Of a DNA stretch of 37,858 nucleotides, positions 16,298 through 24,705 are shown piece by piece. The DNA is from DAOTXK01 sp034435395. GTDB lineage: Bacteria > Chloroflexota > Anaerolineae > Aggregatilineales > Ch27. Where the stretch lies: positions 1 through 37,858 of the forward strand of contig DAOTXK010000037.1 in assembly GCA_034435395.1 (NCBI GenBank), in the 5' to 3' direction. The position numbers and the translations under genes were made by a program. A model generated the notes under the pieces. The model searched no databases. It had not been told where the DNA came from and worked only from the letters and a program-made list of their open reading frames with translations. Numbering within the stretch: position 1 is the stretch's first letter; each line of letters opens with the position of its first letter.

Positions 16298-17701
16298 TCA
16301 CCTGACCGATGAAGTTGGAGAAGGGGGAGGCTGATCTCTCCCTTCTTCAGAATCCCTGCCGCGCAGGAAGCCGAAGGTGCGATACAGCAGCCGCAGCACC
16401 ACGTTCTGGTTATAGCCCGCCAGGAAACACAGCACCCACAGCAAGAAGGGATACTGGCCGAGCATCGAGGTCTCGCTGGCCTGGTCCAGCAGCCCCACGC
16501 CGATAGTGGACACGATCCCGGTGGTGAAGACCAGGGTCATCAACAGCCCCATGATGAGACCGATCACAGGGTTCATCAGGTACCACGACATGTGCGCCGG
16601 ATCGAAGTCCCGCAACTGGATGGCGTGTTTGTTCAGCGTGAAGTAGGCGTAAACGATCGCGCCCAGCATGCCGAACAGCGTCGGGTGGTAGATGATGCTC
16701 AGAGCATCCAGACCGGAATCGATCATAAACTGGCGGAACAGCGGTTCGACCGCCATCAGCGCCAGCCACAGGATGAAGGCCAGCAGCAGGTAACGGATGA
16801 GCGGCGGTTTGTACTTTGCGATGTCCGCCTGCACCTTTTCCTCCCGCGCCAGGTCCGCCCGCACCCGGTAGAGAATGGCCCGCACATCGTCGTAATTGGC
16901 CCGGTCCTGGAGCAACAGGGCGCTGGCCTCCAGCAGCTCTTTCTGGTAGGCATCGGTCAGATCACGCCGGCCCTGCACTTTGCGGACGATCTGCTCCTGC
17001 AAGGCTTCGATGTCGCTCCACAGTTTCTCCAGCCGCTCGTCGGTCACAAATTTCTCCAGCAACTCCTCGCTGGGAGCCACCGCTCTGGCCTCGGCAAACA
17101 GCTCTCTGGCCGGGGCGCGCGGTCCGCTCACCGGCGTCAGACGTCCGGCGTCGATGCGCACATCCTGGGGCCGGATGATGGCCTTCTCCTTTTCGAGCGC
17201 GCCGGTGGCTGGCTGGCTGACGACGCTGAAACCGGCGGCCACGTCGCCACTTGCCTCGGCCTCCTCAATCGGCGCTTCAGCTTCTTCCCCCATGGCTTCC
17301 GGGGAATCCGGCGCCAGCGATTCCACCTCTGGACGGGGGGTGTAGCTCAGGATGGCCTGAGGCCGATCTGCCGCAACCGCTTCCAGGCGGGGCTGCGCCT
17401 CAAACTCTTCCCCCGTGACCGGCGCGCTGGGCTTCACCGGCAACTCCTCTGTGCCAGCGGGCCTGTCAGCCATGTGACCTTCCGCTGGCGGCGGGGGACT
17501 GGCCGTCAGTTTGGCCCGCTCCGGGGCGGCCATCCGGTCGAGCACTGCTTCATCTTTGGCGGGCTGAGCCTCATCCGCCTGGGGCCGCACGAACATATCT
17601 TCCGGCAGTGGCGCGCCCGACGGCTCCGAGCCGCGTAATATCTCCCACCCTTTGCCGCGCAACGACGCGCGTTCACGTGGTTCATGCGGGGTTTCGTTCA
17701 T
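16298..17701 (-). CDS. Membrane protein paired with the ParA-like ATPase
   Basis: A 467-residue protein. Residues 1-190 are acidic, Pro/Ala/Glu-rich and probably disordered (many EAEAP-like stretches). Residues about 195-290 are helical and likely coiled coil (KLWSDIEALQEQIVRKVQ). Residues about 300-460 hold four membrane helices: YLLLAFILWLALMAV, GMLGAIVYAYFTL, NPVIGLIMGLLMTLVF and FLLWVLCFLAGYNQNV. The pattern of a Pro-Gly helix followed by a FLAGY helix resembles a common uncharacterised membrane domain. The ATG has AGGAG 8 bases upstream and starts 20 bases before the ParA stop, so both are coupled. A membrane anchor or regulator for the ATPase is inferred. Confidence 0.75.
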   Translation of the reverse strand: MNETPHEPRERASLRGKGWEILRGSEPSGAPLPEDMFVRPQADEAQPAKDEAVLDRMAAPERAKLTASPPPPAEGHMADRPAGTEELPVKPSAPVTGEEFEAQPRLEAVAADRPQAILSYTPRPEVESLAPDSPEAMGEEAEAPIEEAEASGDVAAGFSVVSQPATGALEKEKAIIRPQDVRIDAGRLTPVSGPRAPARELFAEARAVAPSEELLEKFVTDERLEKLWSDIEALQEQIVRKVQGRRDLTDAYQKELLEASALLLQDRANYDDVRAILYRVRADLAREEKVQADIAKYKPPLIRYLLLAFILWLALMAVEPLFRQFMIDSGLDALSIIYHPTLFGMLGAIVYAYFTLNKHAIQLRDFDPAHMSWYLMNPVIGLIMGLLMTLVFTTGIVSTIGVGLLDQASETSMLGQYPFLLWVLCFLAGYNQNVVLRLLYRTFGFLRGRDSEEGRDQPPPSPTSSVR

Positions 17702-18452
17702 GGATGATCTCCTGTGCTAACGCGCGATAGGCCTGGGCCGCCGGGTCATGGGGCGCATACTGCAACACGGACTGCCGGGCCACTGGCGCTTCGGCCAGAG
17801 CTTCGCTGTCCTCGATCACGGTGCGGAAGGTCTGCTGCTTAAAAACGCTCCGCACCTCATCCACCACTTCCTGCGCGTGCAGGGAACCGGCGCGGTACAT
17901 CGTGCACAAAACGCCCAGCAATGTCAGATCGGGGTTCAGCGTTTCCTTCACCCGGACGGCTGTCTCCAACAACGTGCGCACGCCACGCATGGCCAGATAC
18001 TGGCATTGCAGCGGGATGAGCAGTTCGTCAGCGGCGACCAGGCTGTTGGCCGTCAGAACACTCAAACTGGGTGGCGTATCGATCAGGATGAAATCAAAGG
18101 GGATACGGCTGCGGTTCAGCGCTTCCCGCAGGCGGGAGGCCGCCTGGCGGTTGGGGTTCAGCATGACCTCCGCCGAAGCCAGGTCGATGCTGGCTGGCGC
18201 TAGAGCCATCGTTCCCCCCACGTGAACGATGACCCGCGCCAGCGGCACCTGATCGTACATCAGCAGCGAATAGACGCTTGGCCGGATGGTATGCGGATCG
18301 ACGCCCAGCGAAGCCGTCAGGCCACCCTGAGAATCAAGGTCGATCAGCAGCACGCGGTAGTTCAGTTCTGCCAGCGCCGCGCCGAGGTTCAGGACCGTGG
18401 CCGTCTTGCCCACGCCGCCTTTTTGGTTCGCCACCACCACTTTTCGCGCCAT
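17682..18452 (-). CDS. ParA/Soj-family ATPase
   Basis: A 256-residue ParA/MinD superfamily ATPase. The deviant Walker A is KGGVGKT (11-17) with the signature lysine. LLIDLDSQGGLTASLG (about 35-50) and FILIDTPPSL (about 120) are the other nucleotide-binding motifs. There is no N-terminal helix-turn-helix, so it is the chromosomal/Soj-like or orphan size class. ParA proteins make ATP-dependent dimers that use DNA or membrane as a track to position cargo. No ParB gene or full parS site is seen nearby; instead the coupled downstream gene encodes a membrane protein. No good ribosome-binding site precedes the ATG; the promoter is at 18493. Confidence 0.92.
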   Translation of the reverse strand: MARKVVVANQKGGVGKTATVLNLGAALAELNYRVLLIDLDSQGGLTASLGVDPHTIRPSVYSLLMYDQVPLARVIVHVGGTMALAPASIDLASAEVMLNPNRQAASRLREALNRSRIPFDFILIDTPPSLSVLTANSLVAADELLIPLQCQYLAMRGVRTLLETAVRVKETLNPDLTLLGVLCTMYRAGSLHAQEVVDEVRSVFKQQTFRTVIEDSEALAEAPVARQSVLQYAPHDPAAQAYRALAQEIIHERNPA

Positions 18453-18492
18453 TGTGTTTGTCCAGAAGGGAGAGTCACCGGCACCAGACCCG

Positions 18493-18501
18493 ATTATAAC
18501 A
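18493..18501 (-). promoter_or_regulatory. Extended -10 promoter (TGT-TATAAT) of parA-like gene
   Basis: A perfect TATAAT on the minus strand (18498 to 18493) preceded by TGT, about 40 bases upstream of the ATG at 18452. A TTGACA lies only 9 bases further upstream and is too close to serve as the -35. Confidence 0.6.
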
Positions 18502-18547
18502 CAGGACTGTCAAATGCCTCCGGCGGCAGGCGTCCCGGCCCGCCTGG

Positions 18548-19003
18548 CTATCCAGCGGTCCCCACCCTCGAATCCCCCCGCTCGACGGCCTCCTTGAGAG
18601 CCGCGCCTCCCAGCGGGGCGATGGATAACCGCCCGCTGAAATCCTGGAGATGAACGTTGCCGGGCGTCAGATGAAACACCAGATACGCATCAAGGGGCAC
18701 CGTGAGCGAAAGCTCGGCATAGGACAGCGCCCCCACCAGCGGCTTCCGTTTGAGGATCACGTAGACGCCAGCGTCGTCGCGCTCGGTGACCCACTGCCAG
18801 CCAAACGCCTGCCGCAATTCACCCTCGATCTGGACCTGCTGCATCCCCGTGCGTCGGACAGTCACCCGGCAGTGACTGGCGCGCACATAAACCGTGGTTG
18901 GCCCCCTCACTTCGTAGGCCACCACCCGTCGCTGCCGCGCGATGCCGGGCAGGGCACGGAGAGTCGCCACGGCGTCGAGGAAAAACGCCAGTCTACGGTA
19001 CAT
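18548..19003 (-). CDS. Small DUF4097-like protein, unknown function
   Basis: A 151-residue protein. After a short basic N-terminal helix (FFLDAVATLRALPGIARQRR), the rest is predicted beta strands with short repeats: TVYVRASHCRVTVRR, GVYVILKRK, ELSLTVPLDAYLVFHLTPGNVHL and DFSGRLSIAP. Alternating valines and the ending 'SGRLSIAP' resemble the strand-per-turn pattern of DUF4097 putative-adhesin proteins, though it is shorter than that family. No signal peptide. AGGAAG lies about 10 bases upstream of the ATG. It sits between the broken hydrolase and the ParA-like gene, all on the minus strand. Confidence 0.62.
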   Translation of the reverse strand: MYRRLAFFLDAVATLRALPGIARQRRVVAYEVRGPTTVYVRASHCRVTVRRTGMQQVQIEGELRQAFGWQWVTERDDAGVYVILKRKPLVGALSYAELSLTVPLDAYLVFHLTPGNVHLQDFSGRLSIAPLGGAALKEAVERGDSRVGTAG

Positions 19004-19086
19004 AGGCGAGCCACTTCCTGAGCTATGGACGCGCGCGGACCGCTCACCGCCCGGCAGGCCAGGCCATTGGCGGACTTAAGGGAACC

Positions 19087-19862
19087 TCAGACTCCAAAGT
19101 CAACGCCCGCCAGCCAGCCAGCGATGGCCCGCGCCACCACCAGCGGCTGCTCAAGCACCACCATATGCCCCCCGCCCTCCACCGTCACCAGTTGAGCGCC
19201 TGGGATGTGCCCCGCCAGATAGGCGCTGAACTTGGGCGGCGTCATCCGGTCCGCCGTGCCGACGAGGATCAACGTCGGGGCCGCGATCTCACTCACCCGG
19301 TCCATCACGTCAAAAGCGTTGCAGGCCACATAATCCCCACGCATCACCCCCGGCTCATGGGCGGCCATGCGCGCCTGCCACCGACGCAGGGCCTGTTCCG
19401 GCGTTGGCCCGGCCCACATCCATGCCCTGAGCTGCTCGTAGACCGGCGACGGATCGGACAACACATGACTCAAAATGTCGGGGTGAACGCGCAACCTGGC
19501 CCCCGTGCTGATCAGAATCAGCCCGGCGATGCGCTCCGGGTAGTTGATGGCCATCATCTGCGCGATGGCACCCCCCATGCTGTGCCCACCGACAATGGCC
19601 TGCTTCAGGTCGAGGGCGTCCATCAGGCCGATCACGTCACCGCATAACCGTCGATCGACTGCCGCCCCGGTCCAGGGCTGCGACCATGCCCCGGCAGGTC
19701 CAGCGCGAGGACGGTCACGCCTGGCAGGCGAGCCAATTCGGCAGGCCAGTCCAGGTGTGACCCTCCGGCCCCATGGATCAGCACCAGCGACGGATAGGGC
19801 GAAGAAGAATCGCGGCGCTCGGCATACCACACCCGCGCCCCCAGCCAGTCAACGTGCGGCAT
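19087..19862 (-). pseudogene. Alpha/beta hydrolase interrupted by a one-base frameshift
   Basis: An alpha/beta hydrolase of about 258 residues in two frames. The first part (ATG 19862, after AGGGGG) has SLVLIHGAGGSHLDWP, the oxyanion-hole strand, and VLALDLPGHGRSPGPG, and then hits TGA just after SIDGYAV. The second frame continues with DVIGLMDALDLKQAIVGGHSMGG (nucleophile Ser in GHSMGG), the catalytic Asp in ILVGTADRMTPP and the His in EGGGHMVVLEQP. Adding one base near 19640 joins SIDGYA to DVIGLMDAL as in intact relatives. All catalytic residues survive, so this is either a recent loss or a sequencing/assembly error. Substrate unknown. Confidence 0.75.
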
Positions 19863-19904
19863 CAACCCCCTGCCTGGGGCATCGACGGCCTGAACAGCGA
19901 CCTC

Positions 19905-19910
19905 ATTATA
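19905..19910 (-). promoter_or_regulatory. -10 element for the alpha/beta hydrolase gene
   Basis: A perfect TATAAT on the minus strand, 43 bases upstream of the ATG at 19862. It is fused to the T-run of the preceding terminator. No good -35 is seen because that space is the terminator stem. Confidence 0.4.
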
Positions 19911-19944
19911 AAACAAACCGCCCTGCCAGGGGAGACAGGGCGGT
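19908..19944 (-). terminator. Rho-independent terminator of the SH3-domain gene
   Basis: Perfect 9-base stem, ACCGCCCTG (minus strand 19944-19936) against CAGGGCGGT (19925-19917), with a 10-base loop, followed on the minus strand by TTTGTTTTAT. It begins 26 bases after the stop codon of the SH3-domain gene. Confidence 0.85.
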
Positions 19945-19970
19945 GAAACAGACGGTGTAGGGACGAGGGT

Positions 19971-21482
19971 CTAGCCGCCGAAAGCCACCGTCACCGGCGC
20001 AGCCGTCACATCACCCGCCTGCGGCAGCACGCACTGGCCGAAGTAGGTCCAGCCGCTCGCGTCGCCAGCGGTGACTTGCAGCCAGGTGCCGTCATTGCTG
20101 CGCCCAACCACAGTCAGGTTGGTCCCCGGCTCCAGCACGCGATCGACGGTGAAGCCGGTACCAGGGCCGGTGCGCATATTCTGGCGGCAGACAATGCCCA
20201 CCACCGGGCCGGTGCTGGCCGGAGCCGCCACCGCGGTCACCGTCGGCGCGCCGGGTTGCTGGGTCAGCGCGTCGCTGGGGTTGACCGTCGGCTGGCTCTC
20301 AAAGACCACCTCCACGGGCGCTTGCTGGATGCTCTGCAAGGGGATGTTCAGGCAGCGGCCATTGAAGGCCCAGCCGCGAATCCCATCGCCAGTGATGACC
20401 TCCAGCCAGGAGCCATCATTGCTACGCCCGACAACGTTGACCACATGGCCGGTGTCCATCACCGTCAGCACTGCCGTCTCAATGCTGGCCTGCTGACGCA
20501 GGTTCTGGCGGCAGGTCAACTGCACCTGTCCGGCGCTGGGTTGGGCGGGCGCAGATACGACCTGAACTCCCGCTGGCGCGCCAGGCATCGGGGCCGGCTG
20601 CCCCTGCACTTCGCCCGCCCGTCCGCCGAGGCCGGGGATGTTCAGCTCAGCTTCTTCGATCAGAGCGCCGTTCTCATAGAGGTTGGCCTGCACGATGTCA
20701 TCATGCATGTAGTAGACATCCACCCGCCAGATTTCGCTGCTCATCGACGTGATCAGCTGCAATGGACCGGGGATGCCGACGCTGTTGAAGTCCAGCAGTC
20801 CCAACACCCGACCGGTATAGTGGTAAAACTGGTACCCATAGGCGGTGTCATAGACCACCAGCGGCGAGGCAAGCTGGTCGTAGCCCCCCCACACGCGGGG
20901 CGGCGCTCCCGGCGGATCCAGCGGTGGCGGTGGGGGAGGAGGCGGTTCCGCCGCTGCCGTCGGAGGAGGAGGAGGAGGAGGAGGAGCGCAGTTGGGCATG
21001 ACCAGCGGATTGGGCACATAGGTGATGGAAGGGGTGTACGGGTTGACTGTGTTCACCGGGATGTTGACGGTGATGGCCCCGCCAGTACCGGTATAGGCCA
21101 TGTCAAACGACTTGTTGCCGTTCGTCTGGCAGATGTCAGTCGGGCCGTCATTGGAAGGGTCGGTATTGGCCGTCCCCCCCGGACCGTCTATACATGTCAA
21201 CGTTAACGAGTCGCCAGACGAGGGGATGGTAATGGTCACCGTCTGGTTGACCAGCGAGCCACCTACCCCTATCCAGTCGTTGACAAACGTCGTCAGGCGG
21301 ACCGTACAGGTGGTGCCGACCTGCTCCACCGTCCAGGGCTGGGGGTTCGCCAGGCCAATGATCGCCTGCACCTTCGGAATCAGCCCTGCACTCATGAAGA
21401 TAACCGTCACTGCTACCACAGCCGTCAGTATAATGGCTAACCTGGTCGGGTGGCGCAAAAGTAAGCGTCTGAGCTGAGACAT
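19971..21482 (-). CDS. Exported protein with HDD domain and two bacterial SH3 domains
   Basis: A 503-residue surface protein. The ATG at 21482 is chosen because GAGAGG lies 5 bases upstream and it begins a signal-anchor: basic start, then LAIILTAVVAVTVIFMSAG. A beta-rich N-terminal domain with paired Cys follows (TCTVRLTTFVND, SLTLTCIDGPGG). Two runs of eight prolines separated by TAAAE precede a domain with YGYQFYHYTGRV and YYMHDDIVQANLYENGALIEE. Then come two SH3_3-like domains with matching motifs CRQNLRQQASIETAVL...VGRSNDGSWLEV and CRQNMRTGPGTGFTV...VGRSNDGTWLQV. SH3 domains of this kind often bind cell-wall or surface polymers. Own promoter and terminator, so monocistronic. Confidence 0.83.
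   Translation of the reverse strand: MSQLRRLLLRHPTRLAIILTAVVAVTVIFMSAGLIPKVQAIIGLANPQPWTVEQVGTTCTVRLTTFVNDWIGVGGSLVNQTVTITIPSSGDSLTLTCIDGPGGTANTDPSNDGPTDICQTNGNKSFDMAYTGTGGAITVNIPVNTVNPYTPSITYVPNPLVMPNCAPPPPPPPPTAAAEPPPPPPPPLDPPGAPPRVWGGYDQLASPLVVYDTAYGYQFYHYTGRVLGLLDFNSVGIPGPLQLITSMSSEIWRVDVYYMHDDIVQANLYENGALIEEAELNIPGLGGRAGEVQGQPAPMPGAPAGVQVVSAPAQPSAGQVQLTCRQNLRQQASIETAVLTVMDTGHVVNVVGRSNDGSWLEVITGDGIRGWAFNGRCLNIPLQSIQQAPVEVVFESQPTVNPSDALTQQPGAPTVTAVAAPASTGPVVGIVCRQNMRTGPGTGFTVDRVLEPGTNLTVVGRSNDGTWLQVTAGDASGWTYFGQCVLPQAGDVTAAPVTVAFGG
20962..20985. repeat. (GGA)8 trinucleotide repeat coding for polyproline
   Basis: Eight perfect GGA units on the plus strand, read on the minus strand as proline codons in the SH3-domain protein. 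A second Pro run at about 20917-20945 is coded by mixed codons. Confidence 0.9.
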
Positions 21483-21537
21483 ACAACCTCTCCCCGGAGA
21501 ATTCTCCATAAGGACTGACACCCACAAGCCTTTGCTT

Positions 21538-21546
21538 ATTATAACA
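21538..21546 (-). promoter_or_regulatory. Extended -10 promoter (TGT-TATAAT) of the SH3-domain gene
   Basis: TATAAT on the minus strand (21543 to 21538) preceded by TGT, within the same TGTGTTATAAT context as the parA-like promoter. It is about 55 bases upstream of the ATG at 21482. No good -35 is seen. Confidence 0.6.
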
Positions 21547-21661
21547 CAACTTTCGAGGCGCGACTCCAGCGATTGTTGTTAGAAAATCGCAACAAACGCC
21601 CCCACAGCGGCAACCGGCCGCGCCGCCCTGCCCAAGGGAGGCTGTGCGTTGCGCGCCCGCC

Positions 21662-22837
21662 TCAAAGACCGATCCCGGCATAAACCTCCAGCATCTGTCC
21701 TGCCACCGCCGCCCAGGTAAAACGTTCAGCGACCAGCGCCCTGCCCCGCGCCGCCATGGCCCCCCGGCGGGCCGGATCGACCAGCACCGGTCCCAGCGCT
21801 GCCGCAATTCCCTCGCCGGTCAACGGTTCCAGCCGCACACCAGCCCCCGCCTCCATCACCTCCGGCAGATGGCAGCCATCGCTCAGGGCCACCGGCAGCC
21901 CCGCCGCCATCGCTTCCAGAGCCACCACCGGCAGACCTTCGCCCACCGCCGGCAGCGCCAGGGCGTCCGCCCCGGAAAAGGCCGCCAGCCTGTCCGCTCC
22001 CGTCAGCAGCCCGGTGAACACGACCCGATCCTCCACCCCCAGTCGCCCCGCCTGCGCCCGGAGCGCCGCCTCCTGGCCCTCATCCGGTCCGGCGACGGCC
22101 AGCCAGACCTCCGGCAACAGGGGCAAAGCGGCCAGCAGATGATGGACGCCTTTCCGCTCGTGCAGCCGCCCCAGAAATAACACCAGCGGCGCGCGGACCG
22201 GGATGCCCCAGCGCGCCCGGAACGTCTCCGGCGGCGGCAATACGGCAAACTCATCGGGATCGACGCCGTTGGGCACAACGCTGATTCGTCCCGCCGACAG
22301 CGGCACGCCCAGGCGCTCCCACAGACGACGGGCGTCATCCGCTTCGTCGGCGGTCAACGCCACCAGCTGGTCGATGCGGCGGGCGGCCCACCGTCCCAGG
22401 ACCGCATCCCAGCCCCGTTTGACGGCCCCCCGTCCGGCCGCATACGGCAGCGTCCCATGCGGGCTGAGGACGACCGGCACCCGGCTCCGCTGGGCCAGCG
22501 GCAGAGCGATCAGGTTCTCCACGGTCCGGAACTCGTGCACATGCAACCTGTCGGCGCGGCGCAGGGCCGCCTCCAAAACGTCACGCATGCCCAGCGGTGA
22601 GGAAAGGTTCCAGCGGCGCAAAGCGGGCCATGCATTCCGACAACGGATCACCCGCACGCCGTCGATCACCGCCTCGGCGGGCGAGAGACGTGCCCCGCCG
22701 TCGCCCGCGTCCGTCGTGATCACGGTCACGTCATGGCCGCGCGCGGCCAATGCCGCCGCCAGGCCGTGCGCCGCCCGAACCACACCGCCGAATCCCCAGG
22801 CTGGCGCATAGTACGGGAGCAGATGGACAAGGTTCAT
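21662..22837 (-). CDS. Glycosyltransferase family 4
   Basis: A 391-residue GT-B glycosyltransferase. The acceptor domain starts MNLVHLLPYYAPAWGFGGVVRAAH with the GG loop, followed by LSPHGTLPYA near 125. The donor domain has PNGVDPDEFAVLPPP near 190, FLGRLHERKGVHHLL near 220 and EGLPVVALEAMAAGLPV near 300 with the E-x7-E pair. Full family length. It is not linked to the other glycosyltransferases at 645-4176 but is the last gene of a minus-strand group containing mutY, a HAD hydrolase and a TPR/zinc-ribbon protein, 128 bases downstream of the latter. The sugar and acceptor are unknown. Confidence 0.88.
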   Translation of the reverse strand: MNLVHLLPYYAPAWGFGGVVRAAHGLAAALAARGHDVTVITTDAGDGGARLSPAEAVIDGVRVIRCRNAWPALRRWNLSSPLGMRDVLEAALRRADRLHVHEFRTVENLIALPLAQRSRVPVVLSPHGTLPYAAGRGAVKRGWDAVLGRWAARRIDQLVALTADEADDARRLWERLGVPLSAGRISVVPNGVDPDEFAVLPPPETFRARWGIPVRAPLVLFLGRLHERKGVHHLLAALPLLPEVWLAVAGPDEGQEAALRAQAGRLGVEDRVVFTGLLTGADRLAAFSGADALALPAVGEGLPVVALEAMAAGLPVALSDGCHLPEVMEAGAGVRLEPLTGEGIAAALGPVLVDPARRGAMAARGRALVAERFTWAAVAGQMLEVYAGIGL

Positions 22838-22965
22838 GCGCCCCAGCCCTCAGGATCAGGCCGGCGTCGCGCCGCGCGGCCTCCCCGCCGGGAGAGCTGA
22901 CCAGACTCGGCCTCCACGTTCGTCTGGCTCACCCGCATAACCGTCGCACTGAGCCGAATGTCACA

Positions 22966-24705
22966 TCACGGACGCTGGCGGCGGACTAACTGACCAACTG
23001 CCGCCTGCCCGGTGTAACCGTTCACCAGACCCATGCGCAGCCGGTTTCCCTCGCGCACCTCATTGATCCAGACCGGCAGCAACATCACCTCGTAAACCAT
23101 GTCCTGCACATCGCTGCTCACGATCGTCATGGCGGCGTCTCCCCGACTGGCCGAGGCCGCCAGCGGACTGTCCAGAGCGCCCGCCCGTTTGTCGCCTTTA
23201 CGGACCGACGGCCGAATCCGCTCGCGCGCCCTCTGGCGTGTGTCATTGAGCATCAGGCCGCGCGCCTCGTGCAGCGCGGTATGCAGGGACATATTCGACA
23301 GCAGGACAAACGACTCCCGCCCGACCTCCGCCTGGTAGGGCGAGGCATCATCCAGGTCCACGTTGGAGGCCACGCGCAGCAGTTCACCATCAATCTGGCG
23401 CAAGCCGTGTATGACGACCGCCGGATAGTTCTCGGTGTAAACGCCGCCCAGGTCCTCATAGCCGGGAAACTCGTATGCCACCTGCCCGACGCCACTGAAC
23501 CGCCAGATCGCCAGGTACGCCCGGCGGGGACGCGACAGATCGCGGCGACCGCCGAAGAGCCGTTGCAGCGCCCCTGTGCCGATATCTTCCAGCGCAATCG
23601 CTGCCTGAGCCTCACTGATCTTAAACGGCAGGTACGAGTCGGGCAGCGGCATCGACGGCGCACCCTCGAACACGGACTGCTGGCACAGCGGGCACGGCGT
23701 TTCATGCGACGGGCGCTCAACCGGGGCGATGCTGATCGTGTCGCAGGTCAGGCAATGCCGGGCCTGCTGGATATCCGGCCAGGGCTGTTCCGGGCGCTTG
23801 CGCGCCGCCAACACCGCTGGCTGATCGCCCACCATGCCATAACCACAGAATACACAGTAAGCTGAACCGGTCCGCTCGTTGGTGCGCATCACGGCATTAC
23901 AACGGGGACAGCGCTCCTGTTTGATCGGCGGCGGCGCTTCCGCTACGGCGGAGGGCACCAGCTCGCCAGTGCCGGTCGTCGCCAGTTCAGCGAGCATGGC
24001 ATCAACCAGGTCTTCCTCGGTGGCCGTAACTTCGGCGGCAGCCGCGGCCTCCGTGGCACCTTCGCCCGCCTCGGTCACAGCTTCCGCCGCAGGCATGGGG
24101 GCCAGTTCTTCGACATCCGGCAGTGACAGGGGGGGCTGTTCGACCTCTGTCGCTTCTTCCGCGCCTGCGACCTCGCCGACGGGGGGCGCTGCGGACGACA
24201 GCGGCGCTTCACCAGCAGCGGATACCTCAACCGCCTCCGCTTCCCAGGCTTCCGGGGCCATCTCCTCGGCCCCGACCGGCGTTTCCTCGGCTGGCGCTTT
24301 CAGAACCGGTTCGACCGGCGGCGGCTCGACCGCCGGGGGCGCGACCGATGGCCCGGTCGACGGCGCGCCCGGCTCCTGCTCCTCTTCTTCGATGAAGCGC
24401 GGGATGTCCGCCGCCGGCCCGGCTTCTGACCGGCGTTCAGCCAGTTGCTGGCGCAGCCTGGCCAGCGCCCGACGCGCCCCCGGATGTCCCGGCTCGATCT
24501 TCAGTACCTGCCTCAGGATGGCGGCCCGCTTCCCCGGATCAGCCGTGGTCCTGGTCAACCACAGCAACGCATCCACATTCTCCGGGTCCAGCTCACGCGC
24601 CTTGAGCAGGCACTTCCGCGCGATCTTAACCTTGTTGGCATTGAGTGCGGCAGCACCCCTGGCCACCCACTGGGCCGCCTCTTGCTTCCGGGCTTCATCA
24701 ACCAT
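22966..24705 (-). CDS. TPR protein with two zinc ribbons
   Basis: A 579-residue protein with an unusual layout. Residues 1-100 are tetratricopeptide-like helices (AALNANKVKIARKCLLKARELDPENVDALLWL, here cited as the segment from about 19 to 50). Residues about 105-260 are acidic and low-complexity, rich in Glu, Ala and Pro. Around 267-290 is a zinc ribbon with CPRCNAVM and CVFCGYG, and around 315-345 a second with CLTCDTIS and CPLCQQ. The C-terminal 230 residues are a mixed alpha/beta domain (LAIWRFSGVGQVAYEFPGYE). No enzyme motif is recognised. The ATG overlaps the stop of the HAD gene by 8 bases, so the two are coupled. Confidence 0.78.
   Translation of the reverse strand: MVDEARKQEAAQWVARGAAALNANKVKIARKCLLKARELDPENVDALLWLTRTTADPGKRAAILRQVLKIEPGHPGARRALARLRQQLAERRSEAGPAADIPRFIEEEEQEPGAPSTGPSVAPPAVEPPPVEPVLKAPAEETPVGAEEMAPEAWEAEAVEVSAAGEAPLSSAAPPVGEVAGAEEATEVEQPPLSLPDVEELAPMPAAEAVTEAGEGATEAAAAAEVTATEEDLVDAMLAELATTGTGELVPSAVAEAPPPIKQERCPRCNAVMRTNERTGSAYCVFCGYGMVGDQPAVLAARKRPEQPWPDIQQARHCLTCDTISIAPVERPSHETPCPLCQQSVFEGAPSMPLPDSYLPFKISEAQAAIALEDIGTGALQRLFGGRRDLSRPRRAYLAIWRFSGVGQVAYEFPGYEDLGGVYTENYPAVVIHGLRQIDGELLRVASNVDLDDASPYQAEVGRESFVLLSNMSLHTALHEARGLMLNDTRQRARERIRPSVRKGDKRAGALDSPLAASASRGDAAMTIVSSDVQDMVYEVMLLPVWINEVREGNRLRMGLVNGYTGQAAVGQLVRRQRP

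Noticed and set aside
16316..16347. Hairpin GAAGGGGGAG ... CTCTCCCTTC between convergent genes
   Set aside because: It has a mismatch, lies inside the last codons of the minus-strand membrane protein gene and lacks a T-run in the useful direction.
17674..17679. CACGTG core resembling the centre of a parS site near the ParA-like gene (another at 18219-18224)
   Set aside because: Flanks do not match the parS consensus on both sides and both lie in coding sequence; six bases alone occur by chance.
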